Assembly (NCBI GenBank): GCA_039822005.1 | Contig: JBCBMZ010000003.1 | Span: 248,001-312,000, forward strand | Source of the DNA: JBCBDX01 sp039822005 | Lineage (GTDB): Bacteria; Pseudomonadota; Alphaproteobacteria; Rhizobiales; Rhizobiaceae | DNA length: 64,000 nucleotides | Direction of reading: 5' to 3' | Position numbers and translations under genes: made by a program | The notes under the pieces: model-generated | What the model was told of the DNA's origin: nothing | The model's input: only the letters and a program-made list of their open reading frames with translations | Database searches by the model: none | Shown: positions 8,145 to 16,349 of the stretch, in pieces | How the letters are laid out: each line of letters begins with the position of its first letter | Position numbering within the stretch: position 1 is the stretch's first letter

Positions 8145-9491
8145 CTACCTGCGGCGGCCTTTCTTGCCTCCACGTAATTTGGACTTCTTGATCAGCCCCT
8201 CATATTGATGGGCAAACAGATGCCCTTGGACCTGACCAACGGTGTCCAGTGTAACGCTCACCACAATCAGCAAGCTCGTGCCACCCAGATAAAACGGCAC
8301 ACCAGTTTGCGCTATTAGGAATTCGGGTAACAAGCAAACGAGTATCAAATAAAGCGCGCCCACCACAGTGATGCGGGTTAGCACATAGTCGATATGCTCG
8401 GCAGTGCGTTGGCCGGGGCGTATGCCCGGAATGAAGCCCGAGTGCTGCTTAAGCTGGTCAGCCGTATCCTGCGGGTTGAAGACGATAGCGGTGTAAAAGA
8501 ACGCAAAGAACCCGATAAGGAGCGCATAGAGCAACATATACATCGGCTGCCCGTGGCCGAGCGCCGCCAATATCACGCCAGCCCATTCAGGCAGGTTCTC
8601 GGCGTTTGAAAAACCGGCCACAGTGGCGGGCAATAATAACAATGAGGACGCAAAGATCGGCGGAATCACACCGGCTGTATTCAGCTTCAACGGCAGGTGC
8701 GACGTGTCGCCCTGGAACATCCTGTTACCGACTTGGCGTTTTGGATACTGAATGAGCAGACGCCGCTGCGCCCGTTCCATGAATACGATGAAAGCGATCA
8801 CTGCGATGGCGATTACGATGATGGCGACAACGAAACCGGCAGACAGCGCGCCAGTGCGGCTCAATTCAAGAGTTGCGGCAATGGCACCGGGAAGCCCGGC
8901 AACAATGCCCGCGAAAATGATCAATGAAATACCATTACCGATACCCCGGGCCGTAATTTGCTCACCAAGCCACATCAGGAACATGGTGCCGCCCACGAGA
9001 GTGATCACGGTAGAGATGCGGAAGAACCAACCCGGATCCGTTACGATGTCGGTACCGCCTTCAAGCCCGACTGCGATGCCATAAGCTTGAAGCGTCGCCA
9101 AAATGACAGTCAAATAGCGTGTGTACTGGTTAATAACCTTGCGACCTTGCTCGCCCTCTTTCTTCAGCTGTTCAAGCGTCGGAATGACCGACGTCATCAG
9201 CTGGATGGCGATGGAAGCGGAAATGTAGGGCATGATGCCAAGCGCAAAAATTGCCATGCGCTCGATCGCCCCGCCGGCAAACATGTTAATTTGCCCGAGG
9301 ATACCGTTGGCCTGCGAGGCAAAGGCGGCCGCATAAGCTTCCGCGTTTAGACCCGGCAGCGGGATGTAGGTACCCAGACGATAAATCAGCAGCATACCAA
9401 GCGTAAACCAGATACGCTGGCGAAGCTCTGTGGCTTTCGCGAATGCGCCGAAATTGAGGTTGGAAGCAAGTTGTTCGGCAGCTGAAGCCAT
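8145..9491 (-). CDS. secY: Preprotein translocase subunit SecY
   Basis: 448 residues, ten transmembrane segments: the protein-conducting channel of the Sec translocon, partner of SecE (encoded at 37.4-37.6 kb) and SecG. Recognisable parts are IYRLGTYIPLPGLN in helix 1, SVIPTLEQLKKEGEQGRK in the first cytosolic loop, and FVVAIIVIAIAVIAFIVFMERAQRR with the helix-5 to loop transition. The basic C-terminus reads KLRGGKKGRRR. It normally follows rplO directly; here a 146-base gap with a terminator-like hairpin lies between them. Confidence 0.98.
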   Translation of the reverse strand: MASAAEQLASNLNFGAFAKATELRQRIWFTLGMLLIYRLGTYIPLPGLNAEAYAAAFASQANGILGQINMFAGGAIERMAIFALGIMPYISASIAIQLMTSVIPTLEQLKKEGEQGRKVINQYTRYLTVILATLQAYGIAVGLEGGTDIVTDPGWFFRISTVITLVGGTMFLMWLGEQITARGIGNGISLIIFAGIVAGLPGAIAATLELSRTGALSAGFVVAIIVIAIAVIAFIVFMERAQRRLLIQYPKRQVGNRMFQGDTSHLPLKLNTAGVIPPIFASSLLLLPATVAGFSNAENLPEWAGVILAALGHGQPMYMLLYALLIGFFAFFYTAIVFNPQDTADQLKQHSGFIPGIRPGQRTAEHIDYVLTRITVVGALYLILVCLLPEFLIAQTGVPFYLGGTSLLIVVSVTLDTVGQVQGHLFAHQYEGLIKKSKLRGGKKGRRR

Positions 9492-9588
9492 GAAAATATC
9501 CGTCTGTTTTGCGCATACCTTATGCGCAGTAAATTGAGCACCCTCAAGTCTAGCCGAGATAGGCGCTCAAGACATCACGCGCAAGTCA

Positions 9589-9617
9589 CAAAAAAAGCCG
9601 GATCTAAGACCCGGCTT
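9589..9617 (-). terminator. Terminator between rplO and secY
   Basis: On the minus strand AAAAGCCGGGTC-TTA-GATCCGGCTTTTTTT gives an eight-base-pair GC-rich core with flanking A/U pairs and a run of seven T. It lies 20 bases after the rplO stop. The A and T runs on both sides make it potentially bidirectional. Its place inside the spc operon means secY-adk either has its own promoter or depends on readthrough. Confidence 0.8.
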
Positions 9618-9637
9618 TTGGTAACAATGAAAAAGGA

Positions 9638-10123
9638 TCAAGCCTCGGCCTTGTCCGTCGGTTGACCGCCGAGCAGCGTGATCTTGCCGCCCGCCTTTTC
9701 AATCTTTTCTATCGCTGAACGGGACGCGCCAGCAACTTCCAGGTCGAACTTGGTTTTGGCATCACCGTCACCCAACACCCGAACGCCATCCTTAGCGCGG
9801 CGTACAACACCGGCCTCAATCAAAGCCTCAACGGTGATTGTTTTTTTCTCGTCCAGTTTGCCAGTATCAACCGCCTGCTCAAGGCGAACAATGGAAACAA
9901 TGTTATAATCGCTGCCAAAAATATTCTTAAAACCGCGCTTCGGCAAGCGACGGTAGATCGGCATTTGACCGCCTTCATAACCATTGATGGAAACGCCGGA
10001 TCTTGATTTTTGGCCCTTGACGCCCCGGCCACCGGTCTTGCCTTTGCCGGAACCGATGCCGCGACCGACACGCATGCGGCTGGTGCGCGCGCCTTCGTTG
10101 TCTTTGATTTCGTTCAGTTTCAT
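9638..10123 (-). CDS. rplO: 50S ribosomal protein L15
   Basis: 161 residues. The Gly/Arg/Lys-rich N-terminus (RVGRGIGSGKGKTGGRGVKGQKSR) folds into 23S rRNA, with the GGQMPIYRRLPKRGF motif after it. Length is normal for alphaproteobacteria. It follows rpmD by 23 bases and is the last ribosomal gene before the terminator that precedes secY. Confidence 0.97.
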   Translation of the reverse strand: MKLNEIKDNEGARTSRMRVGRGIGSGKGKTGGRGVKGQKSRSGVSINGYEGGQMPIYRRLPKRGFKNIFGSDYNIVSIVRLEQAVDTGKLDEKKTITVEALIEAGVVRRAKDGVRVLGDGDAKTKFDLEVAGASRSAIEKIEKAGGKITLLGGQPTDKAEA

Positions 10124-10146
10124 CTTCTTATGCCTCTATGCGCTTA

Positions 10147-10350
10147 TCAGGCCTTCTCGTCGACAATGCGAACGAGGTGGCTGACTTTGCGGATCATGCC
10201 GCGCACCGCTGGCGTATCTTCCAACGTGCGGCGACGGTGCATCTTATTCAGGCCCAGACCGACCAGCGTTTGTTGCTGATCTTTCGGGCGGCGAATGGGA
10301 CTGCCGACCTGCTCTACGGTAATGGTCGCGCCTTTGGTATCATTAGCCAT
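10147..10350 (-). CDS. rpmD: 50S ribosomal protein L30
   Basis: 67 residues, with the core VGSPIRRPKDQQQTLVGLGLNKMHRRRTLEDTP that defines bacterial L30. A small late-assembly 50S protein. Canonical place between rpsE and rplO, with gaps of about 23 bases on both sides. Confidence 0.96.
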   Translation of the reverse strand: MANDTKGATITVEQVGSPIRRPKDQQQTLVGLGLNKMHRRRTLEDTPAVRGMIRKVSHLVRIVDEKA

Positions 10351-10373
10351 CGGTCTCTTGCTCCTCTACCGGA

Positions 10374-10949
10374 TCAGTCTTCCACGCCGATAAGATCGCG
10401 ACGGCGATCTTGAAGCGTCGAATATTTGATGCCGCGCTGCGCGGCAATGTCTTTCGGGTGCATCTGGTGCTTGAGCGCATCAAATGTCGCGCGGACCATG
10501 TTATATGGGTTTGATGACCCAAGCGACTTGGCAACCACGTCCTGCATGCCGACTGTCTCAAAAACAGCCCGCATCGGACCACCGGCGATAATACCAGTAC
10601 CAGCTGGCGCTGCGCGCAACAGAACTTTACCCGCGCCGTGACGGCCTTCAACATCATGGTGCAATGTGCGACCTGACCGTAGCGGCACGAAAATCATGTC
10701 GCGCTTGGCGGCCTCATTGGCCTTGCGGATCGCTTCAGGCACTTCACGCGCCTTGCCGTGACCAAAGCCGACGCGGCCCTTCTGGTCTCCAACGACGACA
10801 AGCGCTGCAAAACCGAAGCGACGTCCACCCTTGACCACTTTGGCCACGCGGTTGATGTGCACGAGCTTATCAACAAACTCGCTTTCTACTTCTTCACGCT
10901 GATCGCGGTTGCGGCCACGGCCGCCCCCACGCTGATCTTGCTGTGCCAT
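10374..10949 (-). CDS. rpsE: 30S ribosomal protein S5
   Basis: 191 residues. The double-stranded RNA-binding domain includes KGGRRFGFAALVVVGDQKGRVG, where the conserved loop affects decoding accuracy and spectinomycin sensitivity, followed by the S5 C-terminal fold with PAGTGIIAGGPMRAVFE. An acidic/Arg-rich N-terminal extension is usual for alphaproteobacteria. A strong hairpin separates it from rplR. Confidence 0.97.
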   Translation of the reverse strand: MAQQDQRGGGRGRNRDQREEVESEFVDKLVHINRVAKVVKGGRRFGFAALVVVGDQKGRVGFGHGKAREVPEAIRKANEAAKRDMIFVPLRSGRTLHHDVEGRHGAGKVLLRAAPAGTGIIAGGPMRAVFETVGMQDVVAKSLGSSNPYNMVRATFDALKHQMHPKDIAAQRGIKYSTLQDRRRDLIGVED

Positions 10950-10988
10950 TATCCTTGTCCTTTATTCTTTTCCGGTAGCACGGTTTGC

Positions 10989-11014
10989 AAAAAACCGGGC
11001 GGTGAACCGCCCGG
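10989..11014 (-). terminator. Strong terminator-like hairpin between rplR and rpsE
   Basis: On the minus strand CCGGGCGG-TTCA-CCGCCCGG makes an uninterrupted eight-base-pair GC stem with a four-base loop, followed directly by TTTTTT. It has every mark of an intrinsic terminator, yet it lies nine bases past the rplR stop with rpsE, rpmD and rplO downstream. Partial termination or readthrough seems likely. Confidence 0.8.
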
Positions 11015-11022
11015 CAACTTCC

Positions 11023-11385
11023 TTAAAACTTCAGCCCACTTTCGCGAGCAGCATCCGCCAACGCCTTGATGCGGCCATGAAAAATGTAGGCGCCACGGTC
11101 AAAGACGACTTCTTCAACTCCGGCTTTGGAAGCACGCTCGGCGACGAGCTTGCCAACCGCAGCGGCTGCTGCCGTGTCCGCACCTGTCTTCAAATCCTTG
11201 CGCAAACCGGCATCCAAAGTGGAAGCGGCTGCGACCGTACGGCCCGCGCTATCGTCAATGACTTGCGCATAAATGTTCTTGGACGAACGGAAGACCGACA
11301 AACGCGGACGACCATTGGCCACTTTCTTCAGTTGGCGGCGAACTCGCTGAGCGCGGCGCACCATTTGTGCTTTTGAACCAGCCAT
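11023..11385 (-). CDS. rplR: 50S ribosomal protein L18
   Basis: 120 residues. A basic N-terminus (RRAQRVRRQLKKVANGRPRLSVFRSSKNIYAQVIDD) and the C-terminal FDRGAYIFHGRIKALADAARESGLKF are typical of L18, which binds 5S rRNA with L5. It follows rplF by 12 bases and is followed by a terminator-like hairpin. Confidence 0.97.
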   Translation of the reverse strand: MAGSKAQMVRRAQRVRRQLKKVANGRPRLSVFRSSKNIYAQVIDDSAGRTVAAASTLDAGLRKDLKTGADTAAAAAVGKLVAERASKAGVEEVVFDRGAYIFHGRIKALADAARESGLKF

Positions 11386-11397
11386 GCTGTTCGCTCC

Positions 11398-11931
11398 TTA
11401 CTTCTTCTTGCCTTCTTTGCGGACGATCACCTCTTCCGCATATTTCACACCCTTGCCCTTGTAAGGCTCAGGCGAACGGAAGGCACGGATCTCTGCGGCC
11501 ACCTGGCCGAGTTGCTGCTTGTTGATACCGTTCAAGACGATTTCAGTCGGCTTTGGACACGCCGCCGACACGCCTTCGGGGATCGGGTAAATCACATCGT
11601 GCGAATAGCCGAGCGACAATTGCAGGTTTTTGCCCTGCATTGCAGCGCGGTAGCCAACGCCGTTGATTTCGAGCTTGCGCTCAAAACCGCTTTTGACACC
11701 CGTCATGATGTTTTCGATCATGGTGCGTGACATGCCCCACTTGGAGCGCGCGTCCTTTGAATTGTCGCGTGGCTCTACAGTGATCTCATTGTCATCCATC
11801 TTCACGAGGACTTCCTCGTTGACGACAAAATGCAATTCGCCCTTCGGCCCCTTCGCGGTGACCTTTTTGCCATCCAACGACGCAGTAACGCCCTCAGGGA
11901 CAGCAACCGGTTTCTTACCTATACGAGACAT
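11398..11931 (-). CDS. rplF: 50S ribosomal protein L6
   Basis: 177 residues, two tandem L6 domains. MSRIGKKPVAVPEGV opens it and the C-terminal PEPYKGKGVKYAEE signature near residues 154-167 closes the second. L6 lies near the factor-binding site of the 50S subunit. It follows rpsH by 44 bases. Confidence 0.97.
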   Translation of the reverse strand: MSRIGKKPVAVPEGVTASLDGKKVTAKGPKGELHFVVNEEVLVKMDDNEITVEPRDNSKDARSKWGMSRTMIENIMTGVKSGFERKLEINGVGYRAAMQGKNLQLSLGYSHDVIYPIPEGVSAACPKPTEIVLNGINKQQLGQVAAEIRAFRSPEPYKGKGVKYAEEVIVRKEGKKK

Positions 11932-11975
11932 TGTTCGTTTCCGTTCGTTTGTACTCAGTCAACTTCAGGCAAGCA

Positions 11976-12374
11976 TCAGAAGATGCGGCACAGAAGTTCA
12001 CCACCCACATTTTGCTCGCGCGCCTCATGATCTGCCATCACACCCTTGGGCGTTGACAGAATAGAAATACCCAGACCATTCGACACGCTCGGGATAGATT
12101 TTGCACCGACATATACACGGCGGCCAGGCTTGGAGACCCGCTCAATGGTGCGAATGACAGGTTCGCCATCATAGTATTTCAGTTCGATCTCGAACTCAGA
12201 CTTCCCGGAGCCGTACTCAACTTGTGAATAGCCGCGAATATAACCTTCCGACTGAAGGACATCGAGGACCCGACCGCGAAGCCTTGACGCCGGCGTGGAA
12301 ATCGAGCCCTTTGAGCGATGCAAACCGTTGCGGATGCGTGTCAGCATATCGCCGACGGGATCAGACATGGACAT
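11976..12374 (-). CDS. rpsH: 30S ribosomal protein S8
   Basis: 132 residues. DPVGDMLTRIRNG at the N-terminus and the C-terminal ISILSTPKGVMADHEAREQNVGGE, containing the STSxGxM-like rRNA-binding loop. S8 binds helix 21 of 16S rRNA and in enterobacteria represses the spc operon through its mRNA; whether it does so here is unknown. Confidence 0.97.
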   Translation of the reverse strand: MSMSDPVGDMLTRIRNGLHRSKGSISTPASRLRGRVLDVLQSEGYIRGYSQVEYGSGKSEFEIELKYYDGEPVIRTIERVSKPGRRVYVGAKSIPSVSNGLGISILSTPKGVMADHEAREQNVGGELLCRIF

Positions 12375-12386
12375 GATCGATCTCCC

Positions 12387-12692
12387 TTACCAGCTTGACT
12401 TTACAACGCCCGGCACCTTGCCGATGTTGCCAAGTTCACGAAGCGCGATCCGTGACATTTTCAATTTGCGGTAAAAACCGCGTGGACGACCGGAGACTTC
12501 GCACCGGTTGCGAATGCGAACCTTCGCGCCATTGCGAGGCATTTCGGCCAACTTCAACGTTGCCTTGAACCGCTCTTCAATCGGCAAAGAACGATCATTT
12601 GTGATCTTCTTGAGTGCAGCGCGCTTGGCAGCATGGCTTTTCACCAGTCTGCGGCGGCGATTGTTCTTCTCTACGGCACTTACTTTGGCCAT
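12387..12692 (-). CDS. rpsN: 30S ribosomal protein S14 (zinc-free type)
   Basis: 101 residues. The C-terminal core reads RNRCEVSGRPRGFYRKLKMS. Only one of the four Cys of zinc-binding S14 remains, so this is the long zinc-independent form. It sits between rplE and rpsH with a 12-base gap to rpsH. Confidence 0.96.
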   Translation of the reverse strand: MAKVSAVEKNNRRRRLVKSHAAKRAALKKITNDRSLPIEERFKATLKLAEMPRNGAKVRIRNRCEVSGRPRGFYRKLKMSRIALRELGNIGKVPGVVKSSW

Positions 12693-12719
12693 GGATGGTG
12701 TCCTCTCTTACGCTTGCCG

Positions 12720-13289
12720 TTAGTGCTTTTCCGGTGGGAACGGGAAGTTGAGAGCCCGCAACAATTCGCGCGCCTCATCATCCGACTTCGCACTCGTACA
12801 AACGATGATGTCCATTCCCCACATCTGATCGACCTTGTCATAGTCGATCTCGGGGAACACGATGTGCTCTTTCAGGCCCATGGCAAAGTTGCCACGACCA
12901 TCAAAAGACTTGGGGTTCAGACCACGGAAGTCGCGAACGCGCGGCAGCGCAATGTTCACCAAGCGGTCAATGAATTCATACATGCGGTTGCCACGCAAAG
13001 TGACTTTCGCGCCCAGCGGCATTTCTTCGCGTACCTTAAAGCCCGCGATTGACTTGCGTGCACGTGTCACCACGGCCTTTTGGCCGGTAATCAATGACAG
13101 ATCATCGGCAGCACGAGCTGGCTTCTTTGAGTCGCCGACAGCTTCACCGACACCCATATTGACGACAATTTTCGTCACCTGGGGAATTTGCATCACGTTG
13201 GCGTAGTTAAACTGCTCCTGCAGTTTCCCACGTACCGCTTCGTGATAGATTGTCTTCACACGCGGTGTGTATCCTTGTGTATCAGCCAT
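12720..13289 (-). CDS. rplE: 50S ribosomal protein L5
   Basis: 189 residues. VTKIVVNMGVGEAVGD near residue 40 and the central LITGQKAVVTRARKSIAGFK identify L5, the 5S rRNA-binding protein of the central protuberance. Its first eight bases overlap the end of rplX, so the two are translationally coupled. Confidence 0.97.
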   Translation of the reverse strand: MADTQGYTPRVKTIYHEAVRGKLQEQFNYANVMQIPQVTKIVVNMGVGEAVGDSKKPARAADDLSLITGQKAVVTRARKSIAGFKVREEMPLGAKVTLRGNRMYEFIDRLVNIALPRVRDFRGLNPKSFDGRGNFAMGLKEHIVFPEIDYDKVDQMWGMDIIVCTSAKSDDEARELLRALNFPFPPEKH

Positions 13290-13593
13290 CGATCACTTCT
13301 CCTGAGCGTTTGGCCACGCGAACCTTTTTGCCCTCTTCCGTTTTGAAGCCAACGCGCGTCGGGCTGCCATCCTTCGGGTCAGCAATCGCGATGTTGGACA
13401 ATTGGATCGGCGCTTCGCGGTTAATGATCCCACCTTCGCTGGACTGAGTCTGGCGTTGATGGCGCTTGATCATGTTGATCCCCGCCACGACGGCCTTGCC
13501 ATCTTTCGGCATCACCGCAAGAACACTGCCCTTGCGACCCTTGTCCTTGCCGGTCAGAACAACGACTTCATCGCCTTTTTTGATCTTTTGCAT
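13282..13593 (-). CDS. rplX: 50S ribosomal protein L24
   Basis: 103 residues: a KOW domain (KKGDEVVVLTGKDKGRKGSV) followed by the NMIKRHQRQTQ and GGIINREAPIQLSN segments. L24 starts assembly of the 50S subunit. Two tandem ATGs (13596 and 13593) follow a GAGGAG; the second is seven bases away and is preferred. It overlaps rplE by eight bases. Confidence 0.96.
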   Translation of the reverse strand: MQKIKKGDEVVVLTGKDKGRKGSVLAVMPKDGKAVVAGINMIKRHQRQTQSSEGGIINREAPIQLSNIAIADPKDGSPTRVGFKTEEGKKVRVAKRSGEVIDG

Positions 13594-13604
13594 CATTGTT
13601 CTCC

Positions 13605-13973
13605 TCAGAGCACTTCTGGCGCCAGCGAGATGATCTTCATGTGCTGGCGACCGCGCAATTCGCGTGGCACCGGCCCGAAGATACGGGTGCCGATGGGCTC
13701 TTTGTTGTTGTTGACCAGAACGGCCGCATTGCCATCAAAACGGATGACAGAACCGTCGGGACGTCGGATATCCTTGGCAGTGCGCACAACGACGGCTTTC
13801 ATGACGTCGCCTTTTTTCACGCGGCCGCGCGGGATCGCTTCTTTGACCGACACCACAATGATGTCACCGACAGACGCATATTTGCGCTTCGATCCGCCCA
13901 GCACCTTGATGCACTGAACACGACGTGCGCCGGAATTGTCGGCGATATCGAGGTTTGTTTGCATCTGAATCAT
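13605..13973 (-). CDS. rplN: 50S ribosomal protein L14
   Basis: 122 residues with the exact opening expected (MIQMQTNLDIADNSGARRVQ) and the C-terminal RIFGPVPRELR. L14 forms part of the subunit interface. It is separated from rpsQ by 64 bases and from rplX by about ten. Confidence 0.97.
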   Translation of the reverse strand: MIQMQTNLDIADNSGARRVQCIKVLGGSKRKYASVGDIIVVSVKEAIPRGRVKKGDVMKAVVVRTAKDIRRPDGSVIRFDGNAAVLVNNNKEPIGTRIFGPVPRELRGRQHMKIISLAPEVL

Positions 13974-14037
13974 GACTGGATGCCTCTAATTCTTTTTTTC
14001 ATTTGCCGTTACCGGCGTTTCGGTTGGGCTTTTGGCC

Positions 14038-14280
14038 CTATTCAGCCGCAGCCTGTTCAACAACAGACCAGCGCTTGTTCTTCGAAATCGGCGCTGTCTC
14101 CTCAATGGAAACCTTGTCGCCGACCTTGAAAATGTTGTTCTCGTCATGCGCCTGGTAGCGCTTTGAGCGACGAACAGTCTTCTTCAACAGCGGGTGAGAA
14201 AAACGGCGCTCCACGCGCACAACGATTGTTTTATCGTTCTTGTCACTCACCACAGTGCCTTGCAGGATGCGTTTTGGCAT
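14038..14280 (-). CDS. rpsQ: 30S ribosomal protein S17
   Basis: 80 residues, an OB-fold: MPKRILQGTVVSDKNDKTIV, then RRFSHPLLKKTVRRSKRYQAHD. A primary 16S rRNA-binding protein. It follows rpmC by 11 bases. Length is normal. Confidence 0.97.
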   Translation of the reverse strand: MPKRILQGTVVSDKNDKTIVVRVERRFSHPLLKKTVRRSKRYQAHDENNIFKVGDKVSIEETAPISKNKRWSVVEQAAAE

Positions 14281-14291
14281 GGGGGTCGTCC

Positions 14292-14498
14292 TTATGCTTG
14301 TGCGTTCTGGCCGCTGGCTTTCTCAGCCGCGATCGTTTTAATGCGTGCAATGTCACGGCGAACCTGACGGGCACGGGCAGAATTTTCCAATTGCCCGGTG
14401 GCAGATTGAAAACGCAGGTTAAACTGCTCTTTTTTCAGCTCAGCCAACTTGGTGGTCAGCTCGTCGGCGGTCATTGCACGAATGTCTACGGATTTCAT
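14292..14498 (-). CDS. rpmC: 50S ribosomal protein L29
   Basis: 68 residues, two helices: MKSVDIRAMTADELTTKL, then LKKEQFNLRFQSATGQLEN and the basic ARARQVRRDIARIKT. L29 surrounds the tunnel exit and helps dock SRP and trigger factor. The ATG at 14496-14498, eight bases after AAGGAG, is preferred over a GTG three codons upstream that lies within the ribosome-binding site. Confidence 0.95.
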   Translation of the reverse strand: MKSVDIRAMTADELTTKLAELKKEQFNLRFQSATGQLENSARARQVRRDIARIKTIAAEKASGQNAQA

Positions 14499-14510
14499 CT
14501 GATCCACTCC

Positions 14511-14924
14511 TTATTCGGCAATGCGCTGTACAAAGCGCGTCTTGACGGAAAGCTTTGCCGAGCCAAGGCGCAACGCCTCACGCGCTACATCTTCCGGTAC
14601 GCCATCGATTTCAAACATGATACGGCCAGGCTTCACGCGCGCCGCCCAATAGTCGACAGAACCTTTACCTTTACCCATCCGAACTTCCGTTGGTTTTGAA
14701 GTCACCGGCAGGTCAGGGAAAATACGGATCCAAACACGGCCCGCACGTTTCATGTGACGTGTAATGGCCCGACGTGCCGCCTCGATTTCACGGGCATTCA
14801 CGCGGTTTGGCTCCAATGCTTTCAAACCGTAAGCACCAAAGTTCAGGTCAGAACCACCCTTGGCGACGCCACGGATTTTGCCCTTGAACTGCTTACGGAA
14901 TTTTGTCCGCTTTGGTTGCAACAT
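14511..14924 (-). CDS. rplP: 50S ribosomal protein L16
   Basis: 137 residues: MLQPKRTKFRKQFKG, RRAITRHMKRAGRVWIRIFP and RMGKGKGSVDYWAARVKPG. L16 helps place the A-site tRNA near the peptidyl transferase centre. It follows rpsC by 27 bases. Confidence 0.97.
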   Translation of the reverse strand: MLQPKRTKFRKQFKGKIRGVAKGGSDLNFGAYGLKALEPNRVNAREIEAARRAITRHMKRAGRVWIRIFPDLPVTSKPTEVRMGKGKGSVDYWAARVKPGRIMFEIDGVPEDVAREALRLGSAKLSVKTRFVQRIAE

Positions 14925-14951
14925 TGCTCTTTACTCCACCGCCCGTTGTAG

Positions 14952-15662
14952 TCAGGCGTTTTCGCGGCGACGGTTTCCACCGCCACCCTGATTGTCTTGC
15001 TCGGTCGCGCGGCGCTCAGATGCCATCGGATCGTGCTCAAGAATTTCACCTTTGAAGATCCAGACCTTGATACCTATAATGCCATAGGCGGTTGAACCCT
15101 CTGCTGTGCCATAGTCGACATCAGCACGCAGCGTATGAAGCGGTACACGGCCCTCGCGGTACCATTCTGTCCGCGCGATCTCCGCACCACCCAAACGACC
15201 GGCACAGTTGATACGGATGCCTTCAGCGCCCAAGCGCATCGCTGATTGAACCGAACGCTTCATGGCACGGCGGAACGCAACACGACGCTCCAGCTGTTGC
15301 GCAATGGACTGCGCCACAAGGTTGGCGTCGATCTCAGGCTTGCGCACTTCAACGATATTCAAGTGCGTTTCCGCATCGGTAAACGCTGAAATCTTACGGC
15401 GCAGCTTTTCGATATCCGCGCCTTTTTTACCGATAATGATACCGGGACGCGCAGAGTGGATCGTCACGCGGCACTTTTTGTGAGGACGCTCGATGACGAT
15501 CTTGGAAACAGCGGCTTGCTTGAGTTCTTTTTCAAGAAAGCGGCGGATTTTCAGATCTTCGTGCAGCAGAACGCCATATTCACCAGAGTTGGCGAACCAG
15601 CGAGAGTCCCATGTGCGGTTAATGCCGAGCCGGAAACCGACCGGATTGATCTTCTGACCCAT
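14952..15662 (-). CDS. rpsC: 30S ribosomal protein S3
   Basis: 236 residues. The N-terminal KH domain contains IHSARPGIIIGKKGADIEK (GxxG loop). The C-terminal S3 domain contains GAEGIRINCAGRLGGAEIART. The Gln/Gly/Arg tail is low complexity. S3 is part of the mRNA entry helicase. Its start codon overlaps the stop of rplV by one base. Confidence 0.97.
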   Translation of the reverse strand: MGQKINPVGFRLGINRTWDSRWFANSGEYGVLLHEDLKIRRFLEKELKQAAVSKIVIERPHKKCRVTIHSARPGIIIGKKGADIEKLRRKISAFTDAETHLNIVEVRKPEIDANLVAQSIAQQLERRVAFRRAMKRSVQSAMRLGAEGIRINCAGRLGGAEIARTEWYREGRVPLHTLRADVDYGTAEGSTAYGIIGIKVWIFKGEILEHDPMASERRATEQDNQGGGGNRRRENA

Positions 15663-16051
15663 TATGCGGCCTCCTCTGCGTCGGCTTTCTCAGCCACAAC
15701 GATTGTCAGATGCGAAAACGGTTTGACGATGCGGCTAGCGCGGCCACGGCCACGCGCCATAAAGCGTTTCATCACGATCGACTTGCCAACCCATGCCTCG
15801 GAAACGACAAGCGCGTCGACATCAAGATCATGATTGTTTTCAGCATTGGCGATCGCGCTTTCCAGCGTTTTCTTGACCGTGCCGGCGATCCGCTTGCGCG
15901 AGAATTCCAGGTCAGCCAAAGCCGCTGACACTTTCTTGCCGCGGATCATGGCTGCCACCAAATTCAGCTTTTGCGGGCTAACACGCACGTTACGCGTGAC
16001 CGCACGTGCCTCATTGTCAGCCAACCGGCGCTCTGCCTTGGGCTTGCCCAT
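15662..16051 (-). CDS. rplV: 50S ribosomal protein L22
   Basis: 129 residues: NVRVSPQKLNLVAAMIRGKK at the N-terminus, and the tunnel-lining beta hairpin around VGKSIVMKRFMARGRGRASRI. L22 narrows the exit tunnel together with L4. It overlaps rpsC by one base and follows rpsS by two. Confidence 0.97.
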   Translation of the reverse strand: MGKPKAERRLADNEARAVTRNVRVSPQKLNLVAAMIRGKKVSAALADLEFSRKRIAGTVKKTLESAIANAENNHDLDVDALVVSEAWVGKSIVMKRFMARGRGRASRIVKPFSHLTIVVAEKADAEEAA

Positions 16052-16053
16052 CC

Positions 16054-16332
16054 TTACTTCCTCTTCGCTTTCTTGTCCGCGCCATGACCATAATAGGTCC
16101 GTGACGGCGCAAACTCACCGAACTTGTGCCCGACCATCTCTTCAGAGATGGAAACCGGAATGTGTTTTTGTCCGTTGTAGACACCAAATGTCAGGCCAAC
16201 GAACTGCGGCAAGATGGTAGAGCGACGGCTCCACATCTTGATAACATCGTTACGACCGCTTTCGCGTGCCTTCTCAGCTTTCTTGAGAAGATAGCCGTCA
16301 ACAAACGGGCCTTTCCAAACTGAACGCGCCAT
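16054..16332 (-). CDS. rpsS: 30S ribosomal protein S19
   Basis: 92 residues: MARSVWKGPFVDGYL, then TRSTI-type WSRRSTILPQFVG and NGQKHIPV, ending with GEFAPSRTYYGHG. S19 sits in the 30S head with S13. The gap to rplB is 17 bases. Confidence 0.97.
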   Translation of the reverse strand: MARSVWKGPFVDGYLLKKAEKARESGRNDVIKMWSRRSTILPQFVGLTFGVYNGQKHIPVSISEEMVGHKFGEFAPSRTYYGHGADKKAKRK

Positions 16333-16349
16333 GGCTGATCCTCTAATCC

